Part shown: piece by piece, positions 28,672 to 36,772 of the stretch | Numbering within the stretch: position 1 is the first letter of the stretch | Layout of the letters: the number at the start of each line of letters is the position of its first letter | Program-made: the position numbers and the translations under genes | The notes under the pieces: generated by a model | Told to the model about the DNA's origin: nothing | Databases searched by the model: none | The model's input: the letters and a program-made list of their open reading frames with translations, nothing else | Origin: CAVTYH01 sp963738835 | GTDB taxonomy: Bacteria > Planctomycetota > Planctomycetia > Pirellulales > JADZDJ01 | Reading direction: 5' to 3' | DNA: 64,000 nucleotides | Assembly: GCA_963738835.1 (NCBI GenBank) | Contig: CAVTYH010000009.1 | Location: 372,001 to 436,000, forward strand

Positions 28672-28700
28672 ATTATTTGGATAAGATGCGAGGTTTGCAA
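28672..28700 (-). promoter_or_regulatory. shared PEP-CTERM promoter, copy 3
   Basis: TTGCAA, 17 bases starting ACCTCGCATC, then AATAAT on the minus strand. The upstream box reads AAAAATCGCGAA. About 160 bases separate it from the start at 28512. Confidence 0.55.
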
Positions 28701-28782
28701 GGACTTCGCTAGCTTTTCGCGATTTTTGTCGAACACGCCGGCGGCTGGTGGGTTAGCGGCCGGGCTTGCCCGGCGCTGAGCG

Positions 28783-29232
28783 CTAACGTGTGTCATCCCT
28801 TGGCTTTTCGATCAGCCAGTGAATGAATAGCGCTGTCAGGCCAGCGAGCGGCACAATGATCCACGGTGCGTACAAACCGGCCCAAAACAGATAGCCGGGA
28901 ATATTGAGACTTTCAATCGTCGTGCTGGCGGGTTGTGAGCCGAGCCACTCGATGGTTCCTGAAAACGGCGCGGAAATGGTGGCGATTGCAAACCCACCCG
29001 GGATGCCGATGAAGATGAACCAAGCGAGATACGCTACGAAGCCGGCGACGCCAAAGGTTCTCGCGGGACCTTCGCTGCGGCGAGCCAAAATCGCCAGCGG
29101 CCCTGGCATAGCCAGCACACCAACCAGTAGTGCGGAGACACGAAGCCAGACGGGAAACGCAAACAGCACCGCGCAGACAATGGCGGCCAAGAAGACGAAT
29201 CCCAGAAGTGCGCGGAGGCTGAAGCGTGGCAT
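28783..29232 (-). CDS. small membrane protein of unknown function
   Basis: 149 residues. It starts M-P-R-F-S-L-R-A-L-L-G-F, an N-terminus common to many planctomycete membrane proteins, and has four likely transmembrane segments (about residues 8-26, 30-48, 60-85 and 115-138). A short conserved-looking R-S-E-G-P-A-R segment separates the second and third. No enzyme motif. It stands alone between the PEP-CTERM group and ftsK. Confidence 0.65.
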   Translation of the reverse strand: MPRFSLRALLGFVFLAAIVCAVLFAFPVWLRVSALLVGVLAMPGPLAILARRSEGPARTFGVAGFVAYLAWFIFIGIPGGFAIATISAPFSGTIEWLGSQPASTTIESLNIPGYLFWAGLYAPWIIVPLAGLTALFIHWLIEKPRDDTR

Positions 29233-29254
29233 GCGGCGAAGGCGTTAAGTCTTG

Positions 29255-29355
29255 TATTCCCCTCGCCCTTTGTGGGAGAGTGGTTATGGGTGAGGGGGCG
29301 TCGGTGATGTACCTTTTACCCTCACCCCAGCCCTCTCCCGTCAAGAGAGAGGGAG
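29255..29355. repeat. GGGTGAGGG-type inverted repeat
   Basis: CCCTCGCCCTTTGTGGGAGAG and TTATGGGTGAGGG on the left face ACCCTCACCCCAGCCCTCTCCC and GAGAGAGGGAG on the right, forming nested complementary arms. It is a dispersed intergenic repeat family; a related block lies inside truB. Confidence 0.6.
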
Positions 29356-29391
29356 TTGTTTGCCAACACTGTTAGCGTTGGCGGACGCCGA

Positions 29392-32241
29392 TTAAGCAGT
29401 ATAGCGACCCAAGCCGGGTCGTGGGGCGTCGGCAGGATTTTCTTCATCCGCATTGCCATCGTCGTCGAAATCGTGGGCGTTGCTAGCCTCGGTTTCGTCG
29501 TCGGCTTCCCACGGGGCGTCGTCGCCGACTGTAGAGTCGTCGGATGTGGAATCGTCGTCGTCGACTTCATCCTCCACGCTATCGGCCTCTTCTTCGATGA
29601 CCGCGTCATCGGCATCGGACGAATTTGTGTCCTCGTCGTCCGGTTCCGGCAGAATGCGGTTGCGTTTGATTTTTGGTGCAGCGGCGATGCTGAGCGCGGT
29701 TTTCGGTGCGGTGGGTGGGCCTAGTGTTGCATTGCTTGCGGACGATGAACCGGTCTCCGATTGCCCGCTGGCGGCGGCCCACTGTTCCAGTGTCATCAAC
29801 ACCTCGCGGGCTTGCGAGCCGTTGTACTGGCCGACGATACCGTCTTCGGCCATGAAGTCGATCAATCGGGCGGCGCGTCCATAACCGATGCCCAAAGCGC
29901 GCTGCAAGAGCGAAACGCTGCCGCGGCCTTCGCGGATGACGACGTCGATCGCTTGCTCGTAAAGCTCATCGCGGTTTTTGAATCGATCGCCATTTTCACC
30001 TTCAGCGGCATTCGCCGGCTTGAGTTGCACTAGCTCGGTCACGAATTGCGGATCGTTGGTGCCAACGCAATCGAGCACGCGGTTGATTTCGTCGTCGCTT
30101 ACGTAAGTGCCTTGGCCACGCAACAGCGTGCTGGTGCCGGGCAACAGGAACAGCATGTCGCCGTTGCCGAGCAGTTTGTCGGCACCCATTTCGTCCAGCA
30201 CCACGCGGCTATCAGTACGGCTGGAAACCTGAAATGCAATGCGGGCTGGCAAGTTCGATTTGATGAGGCCGGTGATAACATCGACTGTTGGTTTTTGCGT
30301 GGCCAAGATCAAGTGGATGCCGACAGCGCGGCTTTTTTGCGCGAGGCGAATGATGTGCTGCTCCACTTCCTTGCCAGAGGTCATCATCATGTCGGCGATT
30401 TCATCGGCCACGATGACAATGTACGGCAAGTGTCGCGGAATGGCCTGCTGCTCTTCTTCCGTCTCCGGCGTCAGGCGGTCCATCAATTCTTCTTCGCCCA
30501 GTTGGTTGTACACGCTGATGTGCCGCACGCCAGCGCGGGCCAACAGGGCATAGCGTTCTTCCATCTTCTCGACGGCCCAGGCGAGAATGGCTTCCGCCTT
30601 GCGCATGTCGGTGACGACCGGATGCATCAAATGCGGCAGCTTTTTGTACGGGCTGAGCTCGACCATTTTCGGATCGATCATCAGCATCCGCACATCGTTA
30701 GGGCTGCGGGTCATGAGCATCGAGACGATGATCGAATTGAGGCAGACGCTCTTGCCGGTGCCGGTGCGTCCGGCAATCAAAAGGTGTGGCAGCGTCGTCA
30801 TATCGACAACCATCGGATTGCCCGCCACGTCTTTGCCAAGATACAGCGGGATGCGCATTTTCTTGGCGCGGCCGTTGGTTTCTTCAATCACTTCGCGCAG
30901 CCGGACCAGTTGCCGATCGTTATTGGGCACTTCGATGCCGACCGTGTTTTTGCCGGGAATCGGCGCGACAATGCGGACGCTGGGCACGCGCAGGGCGATG
31001 GCCAGATCGTCGGCCAGGCCGGTGATTTTCGAGAGCCTGAGGCCGGCTTCCAGTTCGACTTCGTACTGCGCGATGACCGGGCCGGTCTCGATTTCGACAA
31101 CCTTTACTTTGAAGCCGAAGCTGAGAAACGTCTTTTCCAGCAGCTTGGCTTTCTGGCGGACTTCTCTCTCGTGGTCTTCCAGATGCACGGTTTCGCCGGG
31201 GAGCAAGAGATCGAGCGAGGGCAATTCGTAGTCGATCACTTCGTCGGTACGGCTGGAGGCGGCTTCTAGTTGGTGCATCACTTCCTCGCGCTCGTCAGCC
31301 TTGCCGAGATTGCGGATGCGCAGCGCCGAAGCCAGTCGAGCGCCGAGGCCCGGTTTGGCAGGTGAAGCTTCGTCCGGTTGTTCCGATTCCGATTCTTCTG
31401 AGTCATCTTCCTCGTGGGTGTTGCCTTTTACGGCGACCGATTCTTCGGCGTCATGTTCTTCGTCGGCTTTGATTTCTACCTCGACTGCGGCGGTCTCCGC
31501 TTCCGATTTGTCACGACGCTTGCCGCGGATGACGACGGCGGGCTCAGCTCCGTCGCCAATCTGCACGTCGTCTAAATCTGATTTCGTCACCGGTTTTGTT
31601 GTCGCACTCTTTCGGCCGACCATTTGTCCGGCGATAGATTTCATGAATCGTACCGGCAAACGTAGGAAAATGCCGACACCGCGGATTAGCAAATAGTCGC
31701 TGCATAAGAGCAGTCCGCCCAAGAGCAGACTGATGGTGAGAATGAACGCCCCGGCCGTGGCGAAGTGAATTTCCAGCAACGCCCGCCCAGCAGCGCCGAG
31801 ATATCCGCCCGGACCGATGATCGGACCCGGCGAGATTTCTGGGCCAACAAGCGCCAGCAGTGTGGTCACGCCCACCATTGTCATTAGCCAGCCGCTGATG
31901 CGAACCACCAGATCGTTCACTGGCCGGCACATCAATAGCCAAAGGTCTAACGTCACGAGCGAACCGACGAAGAAAAATGCACCCCAGCCTAAGAGGCGAT
32001 ATAACCCTTCGGCGGCGTAAGCTCCCGATCGACCGCAGGCGTTGCCTATTTTCGCCGGCGGCGACATCATCGGCCGCGGAAACACGCTGCCGACCGACGG
32101 CAGGTTTGAGATTTCCAGAGACGAAGATCCGCCGGCAAGATCGGCCGGATGATAAGTGGTTAAGGCCATGAGCAAAAACAGACCCAGCGCGAGCAGCACC
32201 AGGGCCAGCACATCGAGCTTTCGACTTCGCGGTTCGGACAT
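29392..32241 (-). CDS. ftsK: DNA translocase FtsK/SpoIIIE
   Basis: About 949 residues. It pumps chromosomal DNA through the closing septum. The N-terminus has four membrane segments (about 12-190). A long acidic linker (E-E-D-D-S-E-E-S-E) follows. The motor domain carries YEVELEAGLRLSKI, Walker A GRTGTGKSVCLNS, Walker B-type YIVIVADEIADMMM, and LPARIAFQVSSRTDSRVVLDEMGADKLLG. A gamma winged-helix domain (SVSLLQRALGIGYGRAARLID) is followed by a 120-residue Asp/Glu-rich tail, longer than usual. I chose the ATG at 32241 (M-S-E-P-R-S-R-K-L) over 32271, which would add a non-family N-terminus. Confidence 0.95.
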   Translation of the reverse strand: MSEPRSRKLDVLALVLLALGLFLLMALTTYHPADLAGGSSSLEISNLPSVGSVFPRPMMSPPAKIGNACGRSGAYAAEGLYRLLGWGAFFFVGSLVTLDLWLLMCRPVNDLVVRISGWLMTMVGVTTLLALVGPEISPGPIIGPGGYLGAAGRALLEIHFATAGAFILTISLLLGGLLLCSDYLLIRGVGIFLRLPVRFMKSIAGQMVGRKSATTKPVTKSDLDDVQIGDGAEPAVVIRGKRRDKSEAETAAVEVEIKADEEHDAEESVAVKGNTHEEDDSEESESEQPDEASPAKPGLGARLASALRIRNLGKADEREEVMHQLEAASSRTDEVIDYELPSLDLLLPGETVHLEDHEREVRQKAKLLEKTFLSFGFKVKVVEIETGPVIAQYEVELEAGLRLSKITGLADDLAIALRVPSVRIVAPIPGKNTVGIEVPNNDRQLVRLREVIEETNGRAKKMRIPLYLGKDVAGNPMVVDMTTLPHLLIAGRTGTGKSVCLNSIIVSMLMTRSPNDVRMLMIDPKMVELSPYKKLPHLMHPVVTDMRKAEAILAWAVEKMEERYALLARAGVRHISVYNQLGEEELMDRLTPETEEEQQAIPRHLPYIVIVADEIADMMMTSGKEVEQHIIRLAQKSRAVGIHLILATQKPTVDVITGLIKSNLPARIAFQVSSRTDSRVVLDEMGADKLLGNGDMLFLLPGTSTLLRGQGTYVSDDEINRVLDCVGTNDPQFVTELVQLKPANAAEGENGDRFKNRDELYEQAIDVVIREGRGSVSLLQRALGIGYGRAARLIDFMAEDGIVGQYNGSQAREVLMTLEQWAAASGQSETGSSSASNATLGPPTAPKTALSIAAAPKIKRNRILPEPDDEDTNSSDADDAVIEEEADSVEDEVDDDDSTSDDSTVGDDAPWEADDETEASNAHDFDDDGNADEENPADAPRPGLGRYTA

Positions 32242-32478
32242 GGGTGGTTTGCACCAGGTTCCGTGTGTCAACCGCTTGCGGCTTAGCGGTTAAACCGAGG
32301 GCCTGTCCATGCCCGACGGGGGTTCCGTCCGTAATGCGGAGCGCGTAAACCCCGCATGGAATTTTACCACGGAGCAGGTACAGCGAGTGTACATTCGGCC
32401 AGACAGCAGACATTGTGCCCAAAAGTTGATCGGCTTGTGCCGACGAGGCAAACTTTGGCGGCGTGCAAGCTGACGATA

Positions 32479-33418
32479 TCAAGTTGACTGAAAGTTACGG
32501 ACCGGCCCCAGCTGGCCATTGCTCCGGCGGCGGAGAATGGCCACAAGGTTGCCGCAGTCGTCAAGTGCGGCAAATTCGGGTGAGTTTTCCGATTCAATCC
32601 TTCTCCCCTGGCGGGAGCGGGCCGGGGTGAGGGGATGTAATTCCGTTTCGCTTTCCCTTTGGTCAATAAACTGCCCGCTCGCGATCCGCTCTTGCTCAAT
32701 CGCCGTCAGCGTGATCGCCGGAAGATGTTCGACCGCTAGTTTCGGCGGGAGCAAACGTTCGCCAAGTTTTTCGCACGTCAGCGAATTGGCATTAATGGAC
32801 TCTTCCACACGAAAGTTGCCGATTGCAGTCCTCTGTACGCGCTGACATAACCGCGCCGGTACCGAGCGCTTCCGCCACGTCTCGTCCCAGCGATCGAATG
32901 TACGTGCCGCTGCTGCACTCAGTATCAATTACCAAGCGGGGATATTCATATTCCATCACTCTCAGCCGATGAATAGTCACCAGGCGCGGCGTCAATTCAA
33001 CCTCTTGTCCGCGTCGAGCCAAGGCGTACGCTCTTTTGCCCGCAACTTTTAATGCTGAAAAAGCGGGCGGACGCTGCATGATGTCGCCGATGAATTGACC
33101 GACTGCAGCCGCAATCTGTAAACGTGTTGGAACCGCAGCGTTGCTGAGTTCGGTGATCTCACCTTCGACGTCTTCTGTGGGACTCGTGCGGCCGAGCAGA
33201 AACTCAGCCCGATAGCACTTGCGCATCTGTTGCACATAATCAACCAGCCGCGTGGCTTGCCCAACGCCAACCACCAGCACGCCGGTCGCCAAAGGATCGA
33301 GCGTACCAGCATGTCCCGATTTCGCCGGCTTGACGAGCCGCTTTACTTGATCGACAACCCAGCGCGAAGTGACGCCACGCGGTTTGTTGATGTTGAGAAA
33401 GCCAACCAATTGTGTCAC
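32479..33418 (-). CDS. truB: tRNA pseudouridine(55) synthase (one frame break)
   Basis: About 313 residues across one break. It makes pseudouridine 55 in the T-loop of tRNAs. Motifs: GFLNINKPRGVTS, KSGHAGTLDPLATGVL with the catalytic Asp, Q-R-P-P-A-F-S-A-L-K-V-A-G-K-R-A-Y and CSSGTYIRSLGRD. I chose the GTG at 33418; the upstream extension overlaps the toxin gene. Near 32840 one extra base (GCGCGTACAG) breaks the frame; after it the family continues R-T-A-I-G-N-F-R-V-E-E. The C-terminal part encodes an inserted repeat (H-P-L-T-P-A-R-S-R-Q-G-R-R). Confidence 0.9.
32600..32636. repeat. intergenic-type repeat inside truB
   Basis: TTCTCCCCTGGCGGGAGCGG and GCCGGGGTGAGGGGA form the well-spread 'CTCACCCCGGCC' type element seen between genes in many bacteria. 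Here it is translated in frame near the TruB C-terminus. Confidence 0.6.
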
Positions 33419-33471
33419 GGATAGACAACTCTCTGTTTGATTGCATTCTCGAACGATTGAATGGGTGTCCG

Positions 33472-33732
33472 TTAACTTCGGCGCAGGATGAGATCGTACT
33501 GGGCATGAGTGCCAATCCAGACCCATAGCAAATCTTGATTATCCTCGACGGCAATGGCGCGGTAATGCAGACCGACACGCGCCGACCAGAATTGGCCTGT
33601 CTTCTTGAAATGCAAGGAAGGATGACGCGGATTTTCACACAGCAGCTTATAGCATTGGTCGGCGATTCGCTGAATCTCGTCGGGCAAGACTCGGTAACAA
33701 GACCAGAATCGCGGCGTAGCGAGATGCTTCAT
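33472..33732 (-). CDS. RelE/ParE-like toxin
   Basis: 86 residues. The pattern T-P-R-F-W-S-C-Y, L-P-D-E-I-Q-R-I-A-D, N-P-R-H-P-S-L-H-F-K, W-S-A-R-V-G-L-H-Y-R-A-I-A and V-W-I-G-T-H-A-Q-Y-D is that of small RelE-superfamily toxins. Such toxins cleave mRNA on the ribosome or hit gyrase; which applies cannot be told. It begins 18 bases after the stop of an upstream gene of the antitoxin type, forming an antitoxin-first operon. Confidence 0.8.
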   Translation of the reverse strand: MKHLATPRFWSCYRVLPDEIQRIADQCYKLLCENPRHPSLHFKKTGQFWSARVGLHYRAIAVEDNQDLLWVWIGTHAQYDLILRRS

Positions 33733-33750
33733 TGTAGAGTGACACTGCTT

Positions 33751-33952
33751 TCAGCGCTCAGTGCATCGGCCTGCTTGGTGGTCTCGCTTGGCCTCCTCAA
33801 TCAGCCAATCCAATCGGCCAGCTGTAACATCTGCCTCAAACTGCCGATCCCACTCCGCAGCGTCGAATTCGGCAAACCAGGCTCGAAATTCAGCGCAGTT
33901 CTACCTCCGATAATTGGCGAACGGCTTCTTCGATTTCTTGGATAGTGCTCAT
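33751..33952 (-). CDS. antitoxin of the RelE/ParE-like pair (one frame break)
   Basis: About 66 residues if one extra base is dropped. ATG at 33952 gives S-T-I-Q-E-I-E-E-A-V-R-Q-L-S-E-V-E-L; near 33895 one extra base in CTGCGCTGAATTT creates a TGA. The other frame continues A-E-F-R-A-W-F-A-E-F-D-A-A-E-W-D-R-Q-F-E-A-D, then G-R-L-D-W-L-I-E-E-A and ends Q-A-G-R-C-T-E-R. This is the known antitoxin type that precedes such toxins. As written the antitoxin would be truncated at 20 residues, which should be toxic if true. Confidence 0.7.
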
Positions 33953-33984
33953 AGTTTCATTCTAACCAAGTTAGATTGTGCGCG

Positions 33985-34673
33985 TCATCCGAGTAGCCGG
34001 TTCTTTGCCGTCTGGAACTCTTGCTCAGACAGAATTTCCTCTTTCTTTAGTTGTGCTAATGCCCTTAGCTCATCTGAAAGACTTCTCTTGGAGCACTTTC
34101 TGGACGGGACCGTAAGTTACGGACTGCTAAGTCAATATATTCTTTGATTTCTTTGGCCAGAGAATTATCCTTTGGTGCGAATGCGAAGGTGTTTTCGTCC
34201 GCCATTGCCGCGAGTATTCCGCCTGTAATCTCATTGCCACCAGGTATCGTGAACTGAAGGTAACCACTAAAGACAGCACCCGCTTCTTTGAACTGAATAG
34301 CAACGATTGACACGAATGGGATTTCTTTAGTGCCCTTAATACCCTTGTTAAGGAATCCCCAAACCCCATGTGGGGTAATCGTGACCTTGTCTTCGAACAC
34401 CGCCAAGACATCTTGAACGCCCTTCATGGTGTAAATCGCGTTCGAGTCAACTGGTGCTGTCGCGCCCAGATATACCTGCCCGCAGGCCTTGCATTTGCCG
34501 TTTGGAGCCGACCTAAAGCCGCAACTAGGGCAGAGCCCCAGCCATCTGAGCAAACAGCGGGCTAACCAAGTGAGTTCCCTTGCCACTGCTGCAAACACAA
34601 TGATACCAATTAACACTCTCAGGAAATCAGGCATTGCGCCGGCCCCTGGTATCAGCGACACCGTTGGACTCAA
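33985..34673 (-). CDS. membrane protein with PH-like and SHOCT domains (one frame break)
   Basis: About 229 residues across one break. An N-terminal membrane helix (L-R-V-L-I-G-I-I-V-F-A-A-V) is followed by a zinc-ribbon (CPSCGF, CKACG), a DUF4429-like PH domain (I-T-P-H-G-V-W-G-F-L-N-K-G, F-A-P-K-D-N-S-L-A-K-E-I-K-E) and, after a break near 34085, a SHOCT tail: S-L-S-D-E-L-R-A-L-A-Q-L-K-K-E-E-I-L-S-E-Q-E-F ending K-N-R-L-L-G. SHOCT motifs are oligomerisation elements. The start may be 34634 (MPDFLRV). The 34673 version overlaps the upstream protease-like gene. Confidence 0.7.
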
Positions 34674-35019
34674 AATAGCACTCTTTAGTGCCGTTGGTCA
34701 CGTTAGTCTCTACCAAGTCCATATCCTCTATCGGAATGGTGCCCAACAACACTTCGTCACCCATGACAACCGCCCCAACGTACGACACCCGATTTTTGAA
34801 TCTGATCTCAATTGCTCCAACGTAAGGAATCAACCGCCCCGAACCATCGGCCAAGGTGACTTTCTTTTTGTCCTGCTCGTCAAATTGCAGTTGCAATCGG
34901 ACGTGTTCAGGGATCACTAAGTAGACGGAGACTGTGTCCACCAGCGCGTCAGCATTAACTGGCTGGATGTCTGGCCGCCTCGGATTTGCAATCGTCATTT
35001 GCACGGTTATTAACCCCAC
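34627..35019 (-). CDS. clan AA aspartyl protease-like protein, catalytic motif altered
   Basis: About 130 residues. A GTG at 35019 follows AGGAG by eight bases and gives the family start (M-G-L-I-T-V-Q, then A-N-P-R-R-P-D-I). The region A-D-A-L-V-D-T-V-S corresponds to the retropepsin-like active site, but the family D-T-G is D-T-V here. Family features then continue: V-I-P-E-H-V, V-T-L-A-D-G-S, P-Y-V-G-A-I-E-I, V-M-G-D-E-V-L-L-G, I-P-I-E-D-M-D-L-V. The C-terminus differs from the family, perhaps because of another frame change. With no Gly in the motif, activity is doubtful. Confidence 0.65.
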   Translation of the reverse strand: MGLITVQMTIANPRRPDIQPVNADALVDTVSVYLVIPEHVRLQLQFDEQDKKKVTLADGSGRLIPYVGAIEIRFKNRVSYVGAVVMGDEVLLGTIPIEDMDLVETNVTNGTKECYFESNGVADTRGRRNA

Positions 35020-35083
35020 AGTATGAACTCCTAAATCATACACCATCGCATGGCAAGCGACACCATTAATTGACGATCGGTAA

Positions 35084-36688
35084 TTACTCGCTGTTGTCAA
35101 CACCGCGGATTGGAAAGTCGTACAGGCCCGCAATCTCTGCGGCCGATTTTTGTTGCAAATTTGCGAACCGGGCACGAAGCTCACTGGGCTTCTCCACCGC
35201 CATCGAGGCCAAGGCGCGGAATTTGAAGTCCAGCACGTCGTCCAAGTTGGCGCTATGATTGCGGGCGTGGCCCAGCGGGTACATCACCAAGCCGCTCGAT
35301 TGCGTGCCGAGTTCGGCGTGGTCGATTTCAATGGTGGTGGGAATGCCGTCGGGATATTTGGCGTCGTACTCTGGGCCGCCGTGGCGGAATTCGATTTTGT
35401 CGATCAGTTGCCGAGTCAGCGGATGAAACAGCGCCGTGTCGTCGTAATCGGCGGGCAACAGCATCAAGTCTTTCCAGCCGGTGCGTTTTTGTTCGATCGC
35501 TTTTCGCAACAGTGTAGCAATGATGTAGACCATCGAATGGTCGGCGCTTTGTCGCGTGCGCGGATCGCGCTTGGCCGGGTCGCCGATGATGTGGAAGGCC
35601 GGCTCGTAGATTGAAATTCGCACGGCTCGCAGCGCTTGTGGATTTTCCAGCAGTCGCGGCTGGCGGCACAGCACATCGATCACACCTTGAATCGCGCCGG
35701 CCGATTGGTGTTCGTACAAACCCAGCTTCAGATGCATGCCCATCACGGCGAAATCGTCGCCGCCGGTGGCCAGCGACAAATCGAACGGACTTGTGCCGGA
35801 CTTCGATGGCTTTTCGAACAGACAAAAAATCGCTTCCGGATTGCGAAAGATATCTGCCGGACCGACGAAGCCGCGCAGGGCACGCTCGGCACTTAGCACC
35901 GCAACTTCGGCGCTGATCGCGGCCGACGCGCCTTTGGAATCGGAAAGCTGTTTGCCGTGGCGGATGGCGCGAAACGGAATGTAATGCGCCACGACCAAAC
36001 CGATGCCCGATTCAATTTTGTCGACCGTCGCGCCGGCCATAGCCGCATAAACCGCTGCCGAGGCAATCGCGCCGTGGACCACATGATCGATCTTGTACGA
36101 TTTCAGCGAAAACACTTCCGCCAATCGACCGCGAATTTCGTCGATCGCCAACATGCCACGCATCGCCGTCGGTCCATCAAGGCCATTGTGCTGGGCAGCA
36201 GCAATCGCGACTGGATAAAAATCGTTGTGGCCGAATTCGCCAGCCGTGTGGCCGCGGACAGGATCGTAGCCGAAGTTCGTGCCATTGGAGTCCCATTCGC
36301 GGACGGCAGAACAGTTGGCGACGACCGCTTTTTCGGGTTTGATGGGAATGTTGGAACCGAAGCAGACGGCGCCTGGGCGATGAAGGGGTGAGGGGGTGAA
36401 GGGGTGAAGGGGTGACCGGTTCTCGGTGCCGCCTTCCGCCTTCCGCCTTCCGCCTTCGAACAAAACCTGATATTCCAGCGCTTCTTGTCGCAAAACAGTC
36501 GGCGCATTGCAAGCGGCCGCCAAGGCCGAGACGCCGCAAGCCACGCTGTCGATGTGAAACCGCTCCAGCGTCCGCCAGACGCGCTCGCTGGGGCCGGGCG
36601 AAGACTTCCCGGCTAGAAAATCGATTGCATACTGAGCAATGCCCCGAGCTTGATTCGTATCGGCCGGAAGATCGAGAAATTCACTCAA
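35084..36688 (-). CDS. MmgE/PrpD family protein (2-methylcitrate dehydratase-like)
   Basis: 534 residues. It has the PrpD layout: an all-helical N-terminal domain with H-I-D-S-V-A-C-G, then R-E-W-D-S-N-G-T-N-F-G-Y, G-H-N-D-F-Y-P-V-A-I-A-A, D-H-V-V-H-G-A-I-A-S-A-A, and a C-terminal E-I-D-H-A-E-L-G. PrpD dehydrates 2-methylcitrate in propionate breakdown, but the family also contains other dehydratases and no prp neighbours are present. A stretch of about 25 residues (E-G-G-R-R-K-A-E-G-G, S-P-L-H-P-F-T-P-S-P-L-H) is repeat-encoded and lies between conserved segments. Confidence 0.85.
   Translation of the reverse strand: MSEFLDLPADTNQARGIAQYAIDFLAGKSSPGPSERVWRTLERFHIDSVACGVSALAAACNAPTVLRQEALEYQVLFEGGRRKAEGGTENRSPLHPFTPSPLHRPGAVCFGSNIPIKPEKAVVANCSAVREWDSNGTNFGYDPVRGHTAGEFGHNDFYPVAIAAAQHNGLDGPTAMRGMLAIDEIRGRLAEVFSLKSYKIDHVVHGAIASAAVYAAMAGATVDKIESGIGLVVAHYIPFRAIRHGKQLSDSKGASAAISAEVAVLSAERALRGFVGPADIFRNPEAIFCLFEKPSKSGTSPFDLSLATGGDDFAVMGMHLKLGLYEHQSAGAIQGVIDVLCRQPRLLENPQALRAVRISIYEPAFHIIGDPAKRDPRTRQSADHSMVYIIATLLRKAIEQKRTGWKDLMLLPADYDDTALFHPLTRQLIDKIEFRHGGPEYDAKYPDGIPTTIEIDHAELGTQSSGLVMYPLGHARNHSANLDDVLDFKFRALASMAVEKPSELRARFANLQQKSAAEIAGLYDFPIRGVDNSE
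36380..36458. repeat. heptamer minisatellite inside the prpD-like gene
   Basis: Tandem GGGGTGA(A)-type units at 36383-36416 are followed by four CCGCCTT-type units at about 36428-36456. Both have a period of about seven bases and are translated within the PrpD-like protein. Confidence 0.65.
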
Positions 36689-36772
36689 CGCGGCATCTCC
36701 TGATCGGATAGGATCGGAACTTCGGTTACAATAGATCGAAGGAAGAGTTCATTCTACGTACACAGGTCGGTC

